The notes below the pieces were generated by a model, which was not told the origin of the DNA, searched no databases, and saw only the letters and a program-made list of their open reading frames with translations. This document shows, in pieces, positions 1 through 9,043 of a stretch of 64,000 nucleotides of DNA (the stretch's first letter is position 1; each line of letters starts with the position of its first letter). The position numbers and the translations under genes are program-made. The DNA is taken from NCBI GenBank assembly GCA_015709675.1, contig CP054182.1, positions 3,079,448 through 3,143,447 on the forward strand. Reading direction: 5' to 3'. This stretch comes from Ignavibacteriales bacterium (lineage in GTDB: Bacteria; Bacteroidota; Ignavibacteria; Ignavibacteriales; Ignavibacteriaceae).

Positions 1-2511
1 ATGGGAGACGTAGTTGAAGCCGTAGCCATCATCGTAATTGTAGTTCTGGCTGGTGTGACTGGTTTTATTCAGGAATTTCAGGCAGGCAAGGCGATTGAAT
101 CCCTTAAAAAGATGGCGGCACCGCAAGCTCATGTAATAAGGGACGGCGTCGAAAAAGTTGTAAACTCAGAAGATCTGGTTCCTGGTGATGTTGTTGTCCT
201 GAAAACCGGTGATAAAATTCCTGCAGATGCGCGCCTCATAGAAGCACAAAACCTGAGAGTCGAGGAAGCTTCTCTCACGGGAGAATCTCTGGCAGTTGAA
301 AAACATACACATGAAATTTTAGAGCTTGATGTACCCCTCGGAGACCGTAAAAATATGGTTTATATGGGGACATCCATTTCCTACGGCCGCGGCAAGGCAA
401 TCGTAACTGATACCGGAATGAAAACTGAGTTTGGTAAGATTGCTTCCCTTCTGCAGAATACTGAAAACCGTAAAACCCCGCTCCAGCAGAATCTTGATGA
501 ACTCGGAAAGAAAATCGGTATTTTTTCAATTATCCTGGCGGGTGCAATGTCCGTTCTTGGAGTATTCCAGGGACATACGATTGTTGAAATGTTCGTCTGG
601 GGTGTTGCTGTTGCAGTAGCTGTTATTCCAGAAGCATTGCCGGCAGTTGTGACCATTTCTCTGGCCCTTGGTGTCAGAAGAATGGTTAAAAGAAGAGCAC
701 TTATCCGCAAACTTCCCGCTGTTGAAACCCTTGGGGCAATTAATATCATCTGCTCAGATAAAACCGGTACGCTTACTCAGGATGAAATGACCATCCGTAA
801 AATTTACAGCGGCGGAGAGGTTTTTGATCTGACCGGAGTTGGCTATAATCCTGCCGGTGAATTTCACATTAATGGTACAAAAACAGACGTAAGCGGTAAA
901 ACCGATCTGATGGCACTGCTGACCTATGGCTCTCTCTGTAACGATACAAAAATCGTGAAAGATGACGAGGGATGGGATGTGCTTGGCGATCCGACAGAAG
1001 GCGGAATCGTTGTTGCTGCAGAAAAAGCCGGTATCAAAGTTGAGGACATTCGCGGCAAACATGAACGAATTCATGAGATCCCATTCTCCTCAGAAACAAA
1101 GCGTATGTCAACCGTTCATAACGTTAACGGCACCAGAATGGTTTCAAGCAAGGGAGCAGTCGAGGTTATCCTTGATTCCTGCACCTACTACGCTGAGGGC
1201 GGTAAATCCGTTCCGCTGACTCCTGAAAAACGTTCACAGATCCTTGATGTCGCAACCGGGTTTGGCGAAAATGCACTCAGAGTGCTGGGAATATCCTATA
1301 AAGAAATGCCGAACACTGCGGATGATTACAGCGGCGGTGAAAATGCTGAGGCATTCAAAGATATTGAAAAGGATATGACCTTTGCCGGTTTAGTCGGCAT
1401 GATTGATCCTCCAAGAATGGAAGTTAAAGATTCCATTAAAACCTGTTTCTCAGCCGGTATTAAACCAATCATGATTACCGGTGATCATAAAATCACCGCT
1501 GTGGCTGTAGCAAAAGAGCTTGGCATTCTCCGTAACGGACGTGCAATTTCAGGTACAGAACTTGAAAAAATGAGCGACAAAGAATTCGAAATGAGCGTTG
1601 ATAACACAGAAGTGTATGCACGTATTTCTCCCGCTCACAAGCTGAAGATCGTTGAATCACTTATGAAAAAGGGCAATATCGTTGCGATGACCGGTGACGG
1701 AGTTAACGATGCCCCTTCTCTCAAAAAAGCTGATATCGGTGTCGCGATGGGCATCACCGGTACGGACGTGAGCAAGGAAGCAGCAGATATGATTCTGACT
1801 GATGATAACTTTGCTTCGATTGTTAATGCAGTAGAAGAAGGCAGAAGCATCTTTGAAAATATCCGCAAATATCTGGTATATCTTCTCAGCGGAAATATGG
1901 GTACTGTATTCGCGATGATCATTACTCTGCTTGCTACCCTTCCTCTGCCGCTTCATGCAGTGCAGATCTTATTCATCAACTTTATTATGGACGGGCTTAT
2001 CGCCATCGCCCTGGGAGTAGAGCCGCCAGAACCCGGTATCATGACCAAGAGACCACGTAAAGTGAATGAAGGAATTCTTAATACAAAAGCTCTCTGGTTT
2101 ATCGGTGCTGTCGGTTTATGGATATCCTTAGTAACCACGGCGGTATTTGTCTGGGGCCTTAATGATATGAGTTTATATCCTGAAGGTACTGACGCCAAGA
2201 CTATTGAAACAACAGCAGTTACCATGTTCTTCATGACGCTGATTTTCGCAAGATTATTCAATGGTTATAACTGCCGCTCGCTCTATCAGTCATCTTTTGC
2301 CATGAAAGTTTTTTCCAACAAATCTCTTTTCCTGGCAACGGGAGTTGCACTATTGATGTCCCTTTCATCTGTCGGATTTGAGATTTTACATCCGATATTT
2401 AAGGTTACCTATCTGACTGGATTTGAGTGGGTAGTAATCATTGGTGCCGGAGCAAGCACATTAGTATTCGGAGAAATCTGGAAACTGATAACAAAGAATA
2501 AATTTAACTAA
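1..2511 (+). CDS. Calcium-type cation-transporting P-type ATPase, 5' end outside window
   Basis: P2-type ATPase that uses ATP to pump a cation, probably Ca2+, across the cytoplasmic membrane. The visible 836 residues contain the actuator TGES (93-96), PEALP in M4 (210-214), the phosphorylation motif DKTGT with D253, KGA in the nucleotide domain (384-386) and the hinge TGDGVND (564-570). The first visible residues align with M2 of the family, so the cytosolic N-terminus and M1 lie before base 1; the ATG at base 1 is unlikely to be the true start. In M5 the position equal to SERCA E771 is T635, and in M6 the motif is N660-F-I-M-D664, as in PMCA-type pumps, which suggests a single ion site. A Na+ or other cation substrate cannot be excluded. 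Confidence 0.9.
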   Translation: MGDVVEAVAIIVIVVLAGVTGFIQEFQAGKAIESLKKMAAPQAHVIRDGVEKVVNSEDLVPGDVVVLKTGDKIPADARLIEAQNLRVEEASLTGESLAVEKHTHEILELDVPLGDRKNMVYMGTSISYGRGKAIVTDTGMKTEFGKIASLLQNTENRKTPLQQNLDELGKKIGIFSIILAGAMSVLGVFQGHTIVEMFVWGVAVAVAVIPEALPAVVTISLALGVRRMVKRRALIRKLPAVETLGAINIICSDKTGTLTQDEMTIRKIYSGGEVFDLTGVGYNPAGEFHINGTKTDVSGKTDLMALLTYGSLCNDTKIVKDDEGWDVLGDPTEGGIVVAAEKAGIKVEDIRGKHERIHEIPFSSETKRMSTVHNVNGTRMVSSKGAVEVILDSCTYYAEGGKSVPLTPEKRSQILDVATGFGENALRVLGISYKEMPNTADDYSGGENAEAFKDIEKDMTFAGLVGMIDPPRMEVKDSIKTCFSAGIKPIMITGDHKITAVAVAKELGILRNGRAISGTELEKMSDKEFEMSVDNTEVYARISPAHKLKIVESLMKKGNIVAMTGDGVNDAPSLKKADIGVAMGITGTDVSKEAADMILTDDNFASIVNAVEEGRSIFENIRKYLVYLLSGNMGTVFAMIITLLATLPLPLHAVQILFINFIMDGLIAIALGVEPPEPGIMTKRPRKVNEGILNTKALWFIGAVGLWISLVTTAVFVWGLNDMSLYPEGTDAKTIETTAVTMFFMTLIFARLFNGYNCRSLYQSSFAMKVFSNKSLFLATGVALLMSLSSVGFEILHPIFKVTYLTGFEWVVIIGAGASTLVFGEIWKLITKNKFN

Positions 2512-2516
2512 GTCTG

Positions 2517-2547
2517 TTTGACAAAAACCTAAAAATCATTATATTTG
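2517..2547 (+). promoter_or_regulatory. Bacteroidota-type promoter of the tRNA genes
   Basis: TTTG at 2517-2520 and TATATTTG at 2540-2547 are separated by 19 bases, an exact match to the Bacteroidota -33/-7 consensus TTTG-N19-TAnnTTTG. It lies between the ATPase stop codon and tRNA-Gly, so the likely start of transcription is near 2554. Confidence 0.75.
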
Positions 2548-2588
2548 TATTCTGTTTCGGGCAATTTCCGGAACAGAATAACAGATAA

Positions 2589-2661
<73 letters not shown>

Positions 2662-2668
2662 CAAAAGC

Positions 2669-2700
2669 AAAATCCACGCTTTGGTGTGGATTTTGTTTTT
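2669..2700 (+). terminator. Hairpin with T tract between the two tRNA genes
   Basis: AAAATCCAC pairs with GTGGATTTT around an 8-base loop and is followed by GTTTTTT. It looks like an intrinsic terminator or attenuator placed between tRNA-Gly and tRNA-Cys; it could equally be a processing signal in a joint transcript. Confidence 0.5.
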
Positions 2701-2711
2701 TATAGCGATAT

Positions 2712-2785
2712 GGCGCTGTACCCAAGTGGCTTAAGGGGAAGGTCTGCAAAACCTTTATTCGTCGGTTCGAATCCGACCGGCGCCT
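2712..2785 (+). tRNA. tRNA-Cys (anticodon GCA)
   Basis: Seventy-four-base cloverleaf. Acceptor GGCGCTG pairs with CGGCGCC with one G-U pair, the anticodon stem AAGGT/ACCTT encloses CTGCAAA with anticodon GCA, and the T arm contains GGTTCGAATCC. Discriminator T fits tRNA-Cys. CCA is not encoded. A terminator follows at once. Confidence 0.95.
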
Positions 2786-2793
2786 CAGAGATT

Positions 2794-2826
2794 AAAAACC
2801 CGGAAATTTACTTCCGGGTTTTTTTA
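2794..2826 (+). terminator. Intrinsic terminator after tRNA-Cys
   Basis: AACCCGGAA and TTCCGGGTT form a stem followed by a run of seven T. It ends the tRNA transcript. The stretch from here to 3018 shows no convincing gene or promoter. Confidence 0.85.
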
Positions 2827-3020
2827 TTCAGTGATTTTCCTGCCTCCCAGACCAGTCATCCTTGTAACCATTTCCCCTGCTGCCGGTAAGAACTATCAGT
2901 ACTCTTTTTATCACTGCGTCCAGCAATCCAAGTCATTTCTTTTTTGTCTTTGTATATGACAAATGCTTATTGCTTCTGCGCGCTGATTGCATCACTTTTT
3001 TTTAAGCTGGTTTAAAAATA

Positions 3021-3050
3021 AAAAGCCCCTCAGGTGAGGGGCTTTTTTTC
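3021..3050. terminator. Bidirectional terminator downstream of tonB-like gene
   Basis: AAAAGCCCCT and AGGGGCTTTT form a G+C-rich stem with a T run on both strands. It directly follows the stop codon of the minus-strand TonB gene and would also stop plus-strand transcripts coming from the tRNA side. Confidence 0.85.
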
Positions 3051-3058
3051 AAAGAAAA

Positions 3059-3718
3059 TTATTGTAGTCTGAATACGACCGGAATAGCAACCTGAACTTT
3101 CACAGGCTTACCGCGCTGTTTACCAGGCTTAAATTTGGTCTGTTTTACGGCTTCCATTGCAGCTTCGTCGCATCCGGCGCCGATACCTTTAACAACTTCA
3201 ACCTTGGTTACCTCGCCCCCTTCGTTAACGAATGCCTTGATAAATACCTTACCTTCAACACCGGCTCTCTTTGCAATTTCAGGATAAACAATCTTACTCT
3301 GAATTGCACCGATGCCTCCGATTGGTTCAGGCATTTCTTCAACCGCAACGAAATACTGAGGCTCTTCTTCAACAATGGTACGGGTCTCTTCTTTTGGAGG
3401 AGGAGGTGCTTCTACCACTGCCTGCTCGTCTATTTCTGTGTCGGCTATTTCGATATCGTCAAGAACATTATCAGATGGTGCTTCAATCGGGATAGGCGGT
3501 TTAGGCGGTGGAGGAGGGCGGTTCTCCTGCTTTGTCTGCTGGATATCCTCTACGCTAAACAGCTCCTGCGGAGCATCAAAATCAACTTCCTGCGCTTTCA
3601 TATCAGGCCAGAACTTGAAGGCAACAATCATAAAAGCCAGTGCAATAATGACCGCAAGTTCAAAGGTCCTTTTGTATTTGCTGCGCATGTCAGCTATTGG
3701 GTTTTTCATTCGAAGCAT
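3059..3718 (-). CDS. TonB-family energy transducer
   Basis: Couples the inner-membrane proton motive force to outer-membrane receptors. The 219-residue protein has a short cytoplasmic tail, one membrane segment at about 18-37, a proline-rich periplasmic linker from about residue 67 with a PPPPPKPP core, and a C-terminal TonB domain (about 135-219) with the usual YPEIAKRAGVEGKV core and the final FKPG...P.V pattern. The start is supported by AGGAGG five bases upstream of the ATG at 3718. It stands alone, with no ExbB or ExbD gene beside it. A TonB-dependent receptor that could use such a transducer lies at the other end of the window. Confidence 0.93.
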   Translation of the reverse strand: MLRMKNPIADMRSKYKRTFELAVIIALAFMIVAFKFWPDMKAQEVDFDAPQELFSVEDIQQTKQENRPPPPPKPPIPIEAPSDNVLDDIEIADTEIDEQAVVEAPPPPKEETRTIVEEEPQYFVAVEEMPEPIGGIGAIQSKIVYPEIAKRAGVEGKVFIKAFVNEGGEVTKVEVVKGIGAGCDEAAMEAVKQTKFKPGKQRGKPVKVQVAIPVVFRLQ

Positions 3719-3828
3719 TTTAGCCTCCTGTAATCCTGTTTATAAAACTCTTTTCAAACTTTATACTACCGAAAAATAGAAAAGTTCCAGCTATTTTTTT
3801 AGTGTTTTTTGAGGGAAAATTAAGGTTT

Positions 3829-4245
3829 TCAGGAAAAACTTTTATTTTCACCCGTTTTAACCGGCAGTCTCAAAAAACCGAGACAAAGATATGCACCCAG
3901 AATACTGCCCGCAAAATCAGCCAGCCAGTCCAGAAATTCGGCATTACGCCCCGGAATAAAACTCTGATGAAACTCATCCAGTGCACCGTAAAGAGTCGCC
4001 ACAGTTATGGCTGCCAGAACTGCATAACCTCTGAGTTCCGGGTACTTTTTCTGAACCATAAATGCGAGCGTCAGCAGAAAACTAAGTCCGCCGTACGCAA
4101 GAAAGTGCATCGTCTTGTCACTGTATGAAATTTCAGGAAGACTTTTCGACGGAATTGATGTAGCAATAAGCAGTGTCAGCCAATAAACCACAAGCGGAAA
4201 ATAGACAGCATACTTTTTATTTTTTTCAAGAAATTGTAGTATCAA
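3829..4245 (-). CDS. VanZ-like family membrane protein
   Basis: Small membrane protein of 138 residues with about four hydrophobic segments and the family motif DEFHQSFIPGR followed by LADFAGSILGA (about 91-117). VanZ-like proteins are widespread; only the enterococcal member is tied to teicoplanin tolerance, so no resistance role is claimed. Its start overlaps the end of nnr by 20 bases, which indicates translation coupling and makes it the last gene of the asnS-nuo operon. No clear intrinsic terminator follows. Confidence 0.85.
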   Translation of the reverse strand: MILQFLEKNKKYAVYFPLVVYWLTLLIATSIPSKSLPEISYSDKTMHFLAYGGLSFLLTLAFMVQKKYPELRGYAVLAAITVATLYGALDEFHQSFIPGRNAEFLDWLADFAGSILGAYLCLGFLRLPVKTGENKSFS

Positions 4246-5824
4246 CGGACTCCCTCAAAAGTTTAATTGCATCAGGAATAATATCAATAATGTCAGACGC
4301 AGAATAACCATAAAATGTTTTATTCGCCGACAGAATATCAGCCGCAAGACCATGCAGATATACTCCTGATATAACCGCTTTTTCCCTGTCCTTATACTGT
4401 GCGTAGAATCCGGATATCATTCCGGCAAGCACATCCCCTGACCCGATTTTAGCAAGCCCCTGATTTCCAGTTGTGTTAATGAATGACTCACCGGAATCAC
4501 CGAAAATTATGGTCCTGAAATCCTTATAGACCAGAATCACATTATTCTCCTCCGCGAATGACTTCCCTGCCGATAGCAGGTCTTTGCGCATCACATCAAT
4601 GTTTTTTCCTGTAAGCCGCGAAAACTCGCCCGGATGTGGGGTGAGAATTACCTGATTCAAAGGAAATTCAGAAATACCAGAAGAGATGGCATTAAGACCG
4701 TCAGCGTCCAGAACTGCAGCAACTTCCCACTTCAGCAATTCCCTCAGTGCTGAAACTGTTTCTTCTGATCTGCCTAATCCGGGACCTATCAGAAGGGTAT
4801 CACTTTCTTCTGTTTGTTTTTTAAGTTCAGGAAGCGCTTCGGGTATCAGATATCCTTTGCCGGCATCATCATACTGGACAATGATTAATTCAGGCTGATT
4901 AAGCTGGGAAACGATAGCTGTATATACTGATGAGGGTACGGCAAGTTTAACTGAGCCGCATCCTGTCTTGAGAGCCGCTTTTGCCGAGAGAACCGCTGCT
5001 CCGGGATAAGTCCTGCTCCCTGCAATAATCAGAAGTCTGCCCCCTGAGTATTTATGTATACCCCGCTCTTTGACGGGAAGAGAGTAAAAACAATCTTCAG
5101 GTTCCACCAAATAATCCTCAGCAGGCAGCAATTCAGGATCAAACCTGAATCCTATATCCGCAGGTATAACTTTTCCTGAATGGAGATAACCATCCCCGAA
5201 AAACAATCCCCGCTTGTACGCAGCAAGGGATATAGTATAATCAGCTTTGAACACCATTTCTTTTCCGTCATCTGAATAATCCCCTGTCAGACTGCCGGTA
5301 TCAGCATCAATTCCTGCAGGTATATCAAGTGCAATCTTCCTTGCAGAAAGTAAATTCATCTTCTTAATGACCGGATGAAGTGATTCCTGCAGCGGGCCTT
5401 TTACTCCGCTGCCAAGAATTGCTTCAAAAAGCACTGTTACGTTAAGAAGTGGCGCTAAATCAATAAGTGATTTATAATTAACAAGTTCAAGCTGTGGATA
5501 GGTATTGCGGCTGTTAAGGAGGATCCTGTAGTTGGCTGCCGCATCAGGCGAGAGTTCTGATATATCAAAAAGCGAAACCAGAAGAACCTGGTAGCCGCCA
5601 TTCAGGAAGTGGCGCGCAAGTGAGTAACCATCTCCTCCGTTATTCCCTTTCCCGCAGACGATTCCGATGACATCATTATCCGGATCTAATTTTAGTTCCG
5701 TTGTTGATATCTGATAGATATTTTTTGCGGCATTTTCCATCAAAACAATTGACGGAACCTGCGATCGTTCAATCACATCCCGGTCAAATTGCCTGACCTG
5801 TCCGGATGTGTAAAGAGGTATCAC
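4226..5824 (-). CDS. nnr: Bifunctional NAD(P)H-hydrate epimerase / ADP-dependent dehydratase
   Basis: Repairs damaged NADH and NADPH: the N-terminal YjeF domain epimerises hydrated NAD(P)H and the C-terminal ribokinase-like domain dehydrates the S form using ADP. In 532 residues the epimerase part shows GKGNNGGDG (58-66) and the dehydratase part shows LTPHPGEFSRLTG and GSGDVLAG (461-468) with D464 as the likely catalytic base. Length is normal for the fused form. The start is a GTG without a strong Shine-Dalgarno sequence. It lies 16 bases after nuoN, so the repair enzyme is apparently co-transcribed with the enzyme that oxidises NADH. Confidence 0.95.
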   Translation of the reverse strand: MIPLYTSGQVRQFDRDVIERSQVPSIVLMENAAKNIYQISTTELKLDPDNDVIGIVCGKGNNGGDGYSLARHFLNGGYQVLLVSLFDISELSPDAAANYRILLNSRNTYPQLELVNYKSLIDLAPLLNVTVLFEAILGSGVKGPLQESLHPVIKKMNLLSARKIALDIPAGIDADTGSLTGDYSDDGKEMVFKADYTISLAAYKRGLFFGDGYLHSGKVIPADIGFRFDPELLPAEDYLVEPEDCFYSLPVKERGIHKYSGGRLLIIAGSRTYPGAAVLSAKAALKTGCGSVKLAVPSSVYTAIVSQLNQPELIIVQYDDAGKGYLIPEALPELKKQTEESDTLLIGPGLGRSEETVSALRELLKWEVAAVLDADGLNAISSGISEFPLNQVILTPHPGEFSRLTGKNIDVMRKDLLSAGKSFAEENNVILVYKDFRTIIFGDSGESFINTTGNQGLAKIGSGDVLAGMISGFYAQYKDREKAVISGVYLHGLAADILSANKTFYGYSASDIIDIIPDAIKLLRESVDTTIS

Positions 5825-5840
5825 GTTATAGTACTGTTAC

Positions 5841-7271
5841 TCAGAAAGAGTTAATTAGCCGGACGATTGAGCCCGGTGCGAGACCCATCATGATAACAAG
5901 GATCGCTGAGATTACGATACCAAGTAATGCTGTATGAGACTCTGTAATAATTTCATTTGCTTCAGGTTCACTCTTACGGAAATACATCACAACGATAATG
6001 CGCAGATAGAAATATGCGCTAATAGCTGAGCTTAATGCACCAAGTATTGCCAGCCATACATTGCCGGCTTCAAGCGAGGCAATAAACACATAGTATTTGC
6101 CAAAGAAACCCGCGAACGGAGGCAGTCCGGAAAGAGTAAACATGAAAAGCGCAAGCAGTCCTGCAAGCAGAGGGTTTCTGTCTGAAAGTCCGGCATAACT
6201 GTCAATTGAATCTTCAGTATCACCTTTTCTTTCAATAAGTGACACAATACCGAAGGCACCAAGATTCATGAAAGCGTATGCTGCCAGATAAAACATAATG
6301 CCCGATGTTCCGGTATCATTACCCGCCGCTAAGCCGATCAGCATATAACCGGCATGAGCAATGGAGGAATATGCCAGCATTCTCTTTATATCCGTCTGCG
6401 CGAGAGCAACAATGCTTCCAAAAATCATTGATGCGGCAGAAAGAACAGTAAAGAGAGGAGAAAATACCTGAGGATTTTTTGAACCGATAAACGGAATCAT
6501 AATTAGCAGCAGCGCGCTGAATGCAGCAGCTTTGCCTATGGTTGACATCATTGCCGTAACTGAAGTGGGAGCCCCCTGATATACATCCGGTACCCACATA
6601 TGGAATGGGAATGCTGCAATCTTAAAAGAAAAACCGATTACAAAGAGGAGAATACCAACATAAAAAAGAACCGGGGTTGTATCACCGCTCAGCATTGAGT
6701 AGAGTGACTGAATATTGAGTGATCCGGCTGAACCATAAATGAGAGCCATTCCATAGACGATAAATCCTGTGGCAAAGGACCCAAGAAGGAAGTATTTAAG
6801 CGATGCTTCGTTTGAACGGAGATTTTTTCTCTGGAATCCGGCAAGAACATAAAAGCAGATGGACATCAGCTCAAGTCCGATGAAAATCATTACCAGGTCG
6901 GTAGCTGATGCCATAAGCATCATGCCAAGTACGGAAGATTGCATTAAAATATAGTATTCACCAAAGTAAATATCCGCTTTCTTTAAATAATCCATCGAAA
7001 GCAGCGCGACGATTGCAGCGCCGAAATTAAAGATAAAGTAAAAGATATTTACTGTCCCGCCTGTGGCCATCATACCGCCAAAGACTGAAGAGACATTATT
7101 CACGGTATAGAGTGAATAATATGCAACAGCCAGATGCAGCAGAAAACTGAACCAGGCAAGGAAACCCTCACTCTTTTTACTGTACATTTCAACAGTAAGA
7201 GAAATCAGAATTCCCGCCCCAATCAGAAGGAGTGGAAGTATATTTAAATAGTCAGTACTTGTTAGATTCAT
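5841..7271 (-). CDS. nuoN: NADH-quinone oxidoreductase subunit N
   Basis: Antiporter-like proton-pumping subunit of the complex I membrane arm, 476 residues with about 14 membrane helices. The helix-5 glutamate expected for the family is visible in GLELMSICFYVL (E134), and lysines in the later helices also fit. Domain content and length match NuoN, as does its place downstream of nuoL and nuoM. It is parted from nuoM by an antiporter gene and an unknown gene, which is not the usual order. The start ATG at 7271 is two bases from the stop of the upstream gene. Confidence 0.95.
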   Translation of the reverse strand: MNLTSTDYLNILPLLLIGAGILISLTVEMYSKKSEGFLAWFSFLLHLAVAYYSLYTVNNVSSVFGGMMATGGTVNIFYFIFNFGAAIVALLSMDYLKKADIYFGEYYILMQSSVLGMMLMASATDLVMIFIGLELMSICFYVLAGFQRKNLRSNEASLKYFLLGSFATGFIVYGMALIYGSAGSLNIQSLYSMLSGDTTPVLFYVGILLFVIGFSFKIAAFPFHMWVPDVYQGAPTSVTAMMSTIGKAAAFSALLLIMIPFIGSKNPQVFSPLFTVLSAASMIFGSIVALAQTDIKRMLAYSSIAHAGYMLIGLAAGNDTGTSGIMFYLAAYAFMNLGAFGIVSLIERKGDTEDSIDSYAGLSDRNPLLAGLLALFMFTLSGLPPFAGFFGKYYVFIASLEAGNVWLAILGALSSAISAYFYLRIIVVMYFRKSEPEANEIITESHTALLGIVISAILVIMMGLAPGSIVRLINSF

Positions 7272-7273
7272 AG

Positions 7274-7639
7274 TTACTCAAAAAATAAAATGTCTTTACC
7301 GGCTGATTCAATCAGCGTTTTATTCTTTTCTTTCAGATAAACAACAAATTTCAGGTGCTTCTTTTCGTCAAAGATATCCTCACCCTTTTCAACTGCAATA
7401 AACTTAATCGTTTCATACCTGGATACTTCCTCACTCAGGTTTTTGTAACCGAGAAAGTATATATCCATAAATCCTTCACCATATCCGAGGTCAATATCCT
7501 CTGAACTCTGTGAAAAATCAGTAATGATCTCATCTTCGATAATTATCTTGAGCAGCTCACAATGGAAAGGAAATATCAGTCTGTTTCCAAAGTGCATTCC
7601 AGTTGTTCCGGTGGCGATCGATTCTGTTATTGAAACCAT
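7274..7639 (-). CDS. Hypothetical protein inside the nuo operon
   Basis: I do not recognise this 121-residue protein. It has no membrane segment and no signal peptide, and is rich in Asp, Glu, Lys and aromatic residues, so it is probably a small soluble alpha/beta protein. It is almost certainly translated: it sits 6 bases after the antiporter gene and 2 bases before nuoN, all on the same strand, and no other frame is coding here. The position suggests a cytoplasmic partner of the antiporter or of complex I, but that is inference only. Confidence 0.75.
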   Translation of the reverse strand: MVSITESIATGTTGMHFGNRLIFPFHCELLKIIIEDEIITDFSQSSEDIDLGYGEGFMDIYFLGYKNLSEEVSRYETIKFIAVEKGEDIFDEKKHLKFVVYLKEKNKTLIESAGKDILFFE

Positions 7640-7645
7640 AGCAGC

Positions 7646-9034
7646 TTACCTGAAGAAAAGCAGATAAATTATAAAAAATACCGGCAGCAGCACAGGGATA
7701 GAATATTTTACCATGTAGGTAAAAAAGCTTGGCATTTCTATACCAGCACGCTCACTGATTGACTTCACCATAAAATTCGGTCCATTACCGATATAGGTCA
7801 TTGCACCAAAGAACACCGCTGCAACTGAGATTGCTCTCAGATAGACGTCATCATGGACAACAAACTCCATCACCTCGGATTTCACATTCACATCCAGCCC
7901 GTATTTACCCATTGCAGCACTTAAAAAGTTCAAATAGGTAGGAGCATTATCCAGGAATGAGGAGAGCGAACCGGTTGCCCAGTAAAAAGTACCCTGATTC
8001 AGGATATTACTGTATACTCTTGCCTCGTAAGCGATAAGCTGAAGCGCGGGAATCATTGTAATAAATATCCCGACAAAGAGATATGCTACCTCCTTAATAG
8101 GTTCAAAATCAAATTCATTCGCTTTAAGAACCTCCTGGTCCGCAGTACGGTAGGCTAGAACTACTACTGACATCATAATGATTTCCCGGATGCCAAACGG
8201 AAGCGGAGCCAGTGAAGGGACCCATGAAATCACTGCCGGATCAATAAAGACGCTAACAATGATTATAAACAGATAACCAATATTTTTCAGTCCTTTAAAT
8301 TCTATTTTGCCACTAAAGGAAGCATCTGATTGAGCGGCCTCCCCTTTATTCATGCTGTCAATCACATAAAAGATTGCAAGAACAAAAAGAAGAGCAGGTA
8401 CCCAGATATACCAGACATTCTGTATCACCCAGAAAAACGGAACACCGCGCAGAAATCCAAGAAATAATGGAGGATCACCTATGGGTGTCAGTGCACCGCC
8501 GATATTACTAACGGAAAATATAAAGAATATGATATGATATGGCTTAATCCTGTCCTTATTCATCCTGATAAAAGGACGGATGAGCAGCATTGATGCACCG
8601 GTAGTCCCGATGACATTTGCCAAAACAGAACCGGTCAGAAGGAACGCAACATTGAACAGAGGTGTTGATTTTCTGTCCACTTTGATAAGAATGCCGCCTG
8701 AAGCAACAAAGAGAGAAGCAAGAAGAGCAATAAATGAGATATACTCAGTTGCTGTGTGCAGAAGACTGGTAGTATCTCCCAGCACTCCGGCATAATAGAC
8801 AGCAGTTATTATTCCGAGCAGAATGGAAATCTTCGGATAATGGTGCTCCCAGAAATGCTTGTAAAAGATTGGTCCGGTAGCTATCATCAAAAGTAACAGC
8901 ACAAATGGTAAAACCATCCATGGACTTGGAAGAGCGTGCCCGGCCACATCATGCGGAGTTTCAACCAGTACATCAGCAGCATTCACTGCTGATGTAAACA
9001 AAAACGAGAAGAGAGTGAGAAGTAATTTTTTCAT
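7646..9034 (-). CDS. Putative Na+:H+ antiporter (ion transporter superfamily, NhaD/CitMHS-like)
   Basis: Integral membrane transporter of 462 residues. A hydrophobic leader of about 20 residues that could be cleaved is followed by 11 to 13 membrane helices. GSVLANVIGTTGASMLLIRP (about 133-152) and ALTPIGDPPLFLGFLRG (about 180-196) resemble the two re-entrant hairpins of NhaD and arsenite/citrate permeases, with TPIGDPP as the strongest signature. A Na+/H+ role is favoured over citrate by its place between nuoM and nuoN, but the substrate cannot be read from sequence. Spacing of 9 bases to nuoM and 6 bases to the next gene places it firmly in the complex I operon. Confidence 0.82.
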   Translation of the reverse strand: MKKLLLTLFSFLFTSAVNAADVLVETPHDVAGHALPSPWMVLPFVLLLLMIATGPIFYKHFWEHHYPKISILLGIITAVYYAGVLGDTTSLLHTATEYISFIALLASLFVASGGILIKVDRKSTPLFNVAFLLTGSVLANVIGTTGASMLLIRPFIRMNKDRIKPYHIIFFIFSVSNIGGALTPIGDPPLFLGFLRGVPFFWVIQNVWYIWVPALLFVLAIFYVIDSMNKGEAAQSDASFSGKIEFKGLKNIGYLFIIIVSVFIDPAVISWVPSLAPLPFGIREIIMMSVVVLAYRTADQEVLKANEFDFEPIKEVAYLFVGIFITMIPALQLIAYEARVYSNILNQGTFYWATGSLSSFLDNAPTYLNFLSAAMGKYGLDVNVKSEVMEFVVHDDVYLRAISVAAVFFGAMTYIGNGPNFMVKSISERAGIEMPSFFTYMVKYSIPVLLPVFFIIYLLFFR

Positions 9035-9043
9035 TGAATTAGT

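Noticed and set aside
3375-3779. Open frame antisense to the tonB-like gene
   Set aside because: It is Ser, Gly and Cys rich because it reads the complement of the proline-rich region; no ribosome site.
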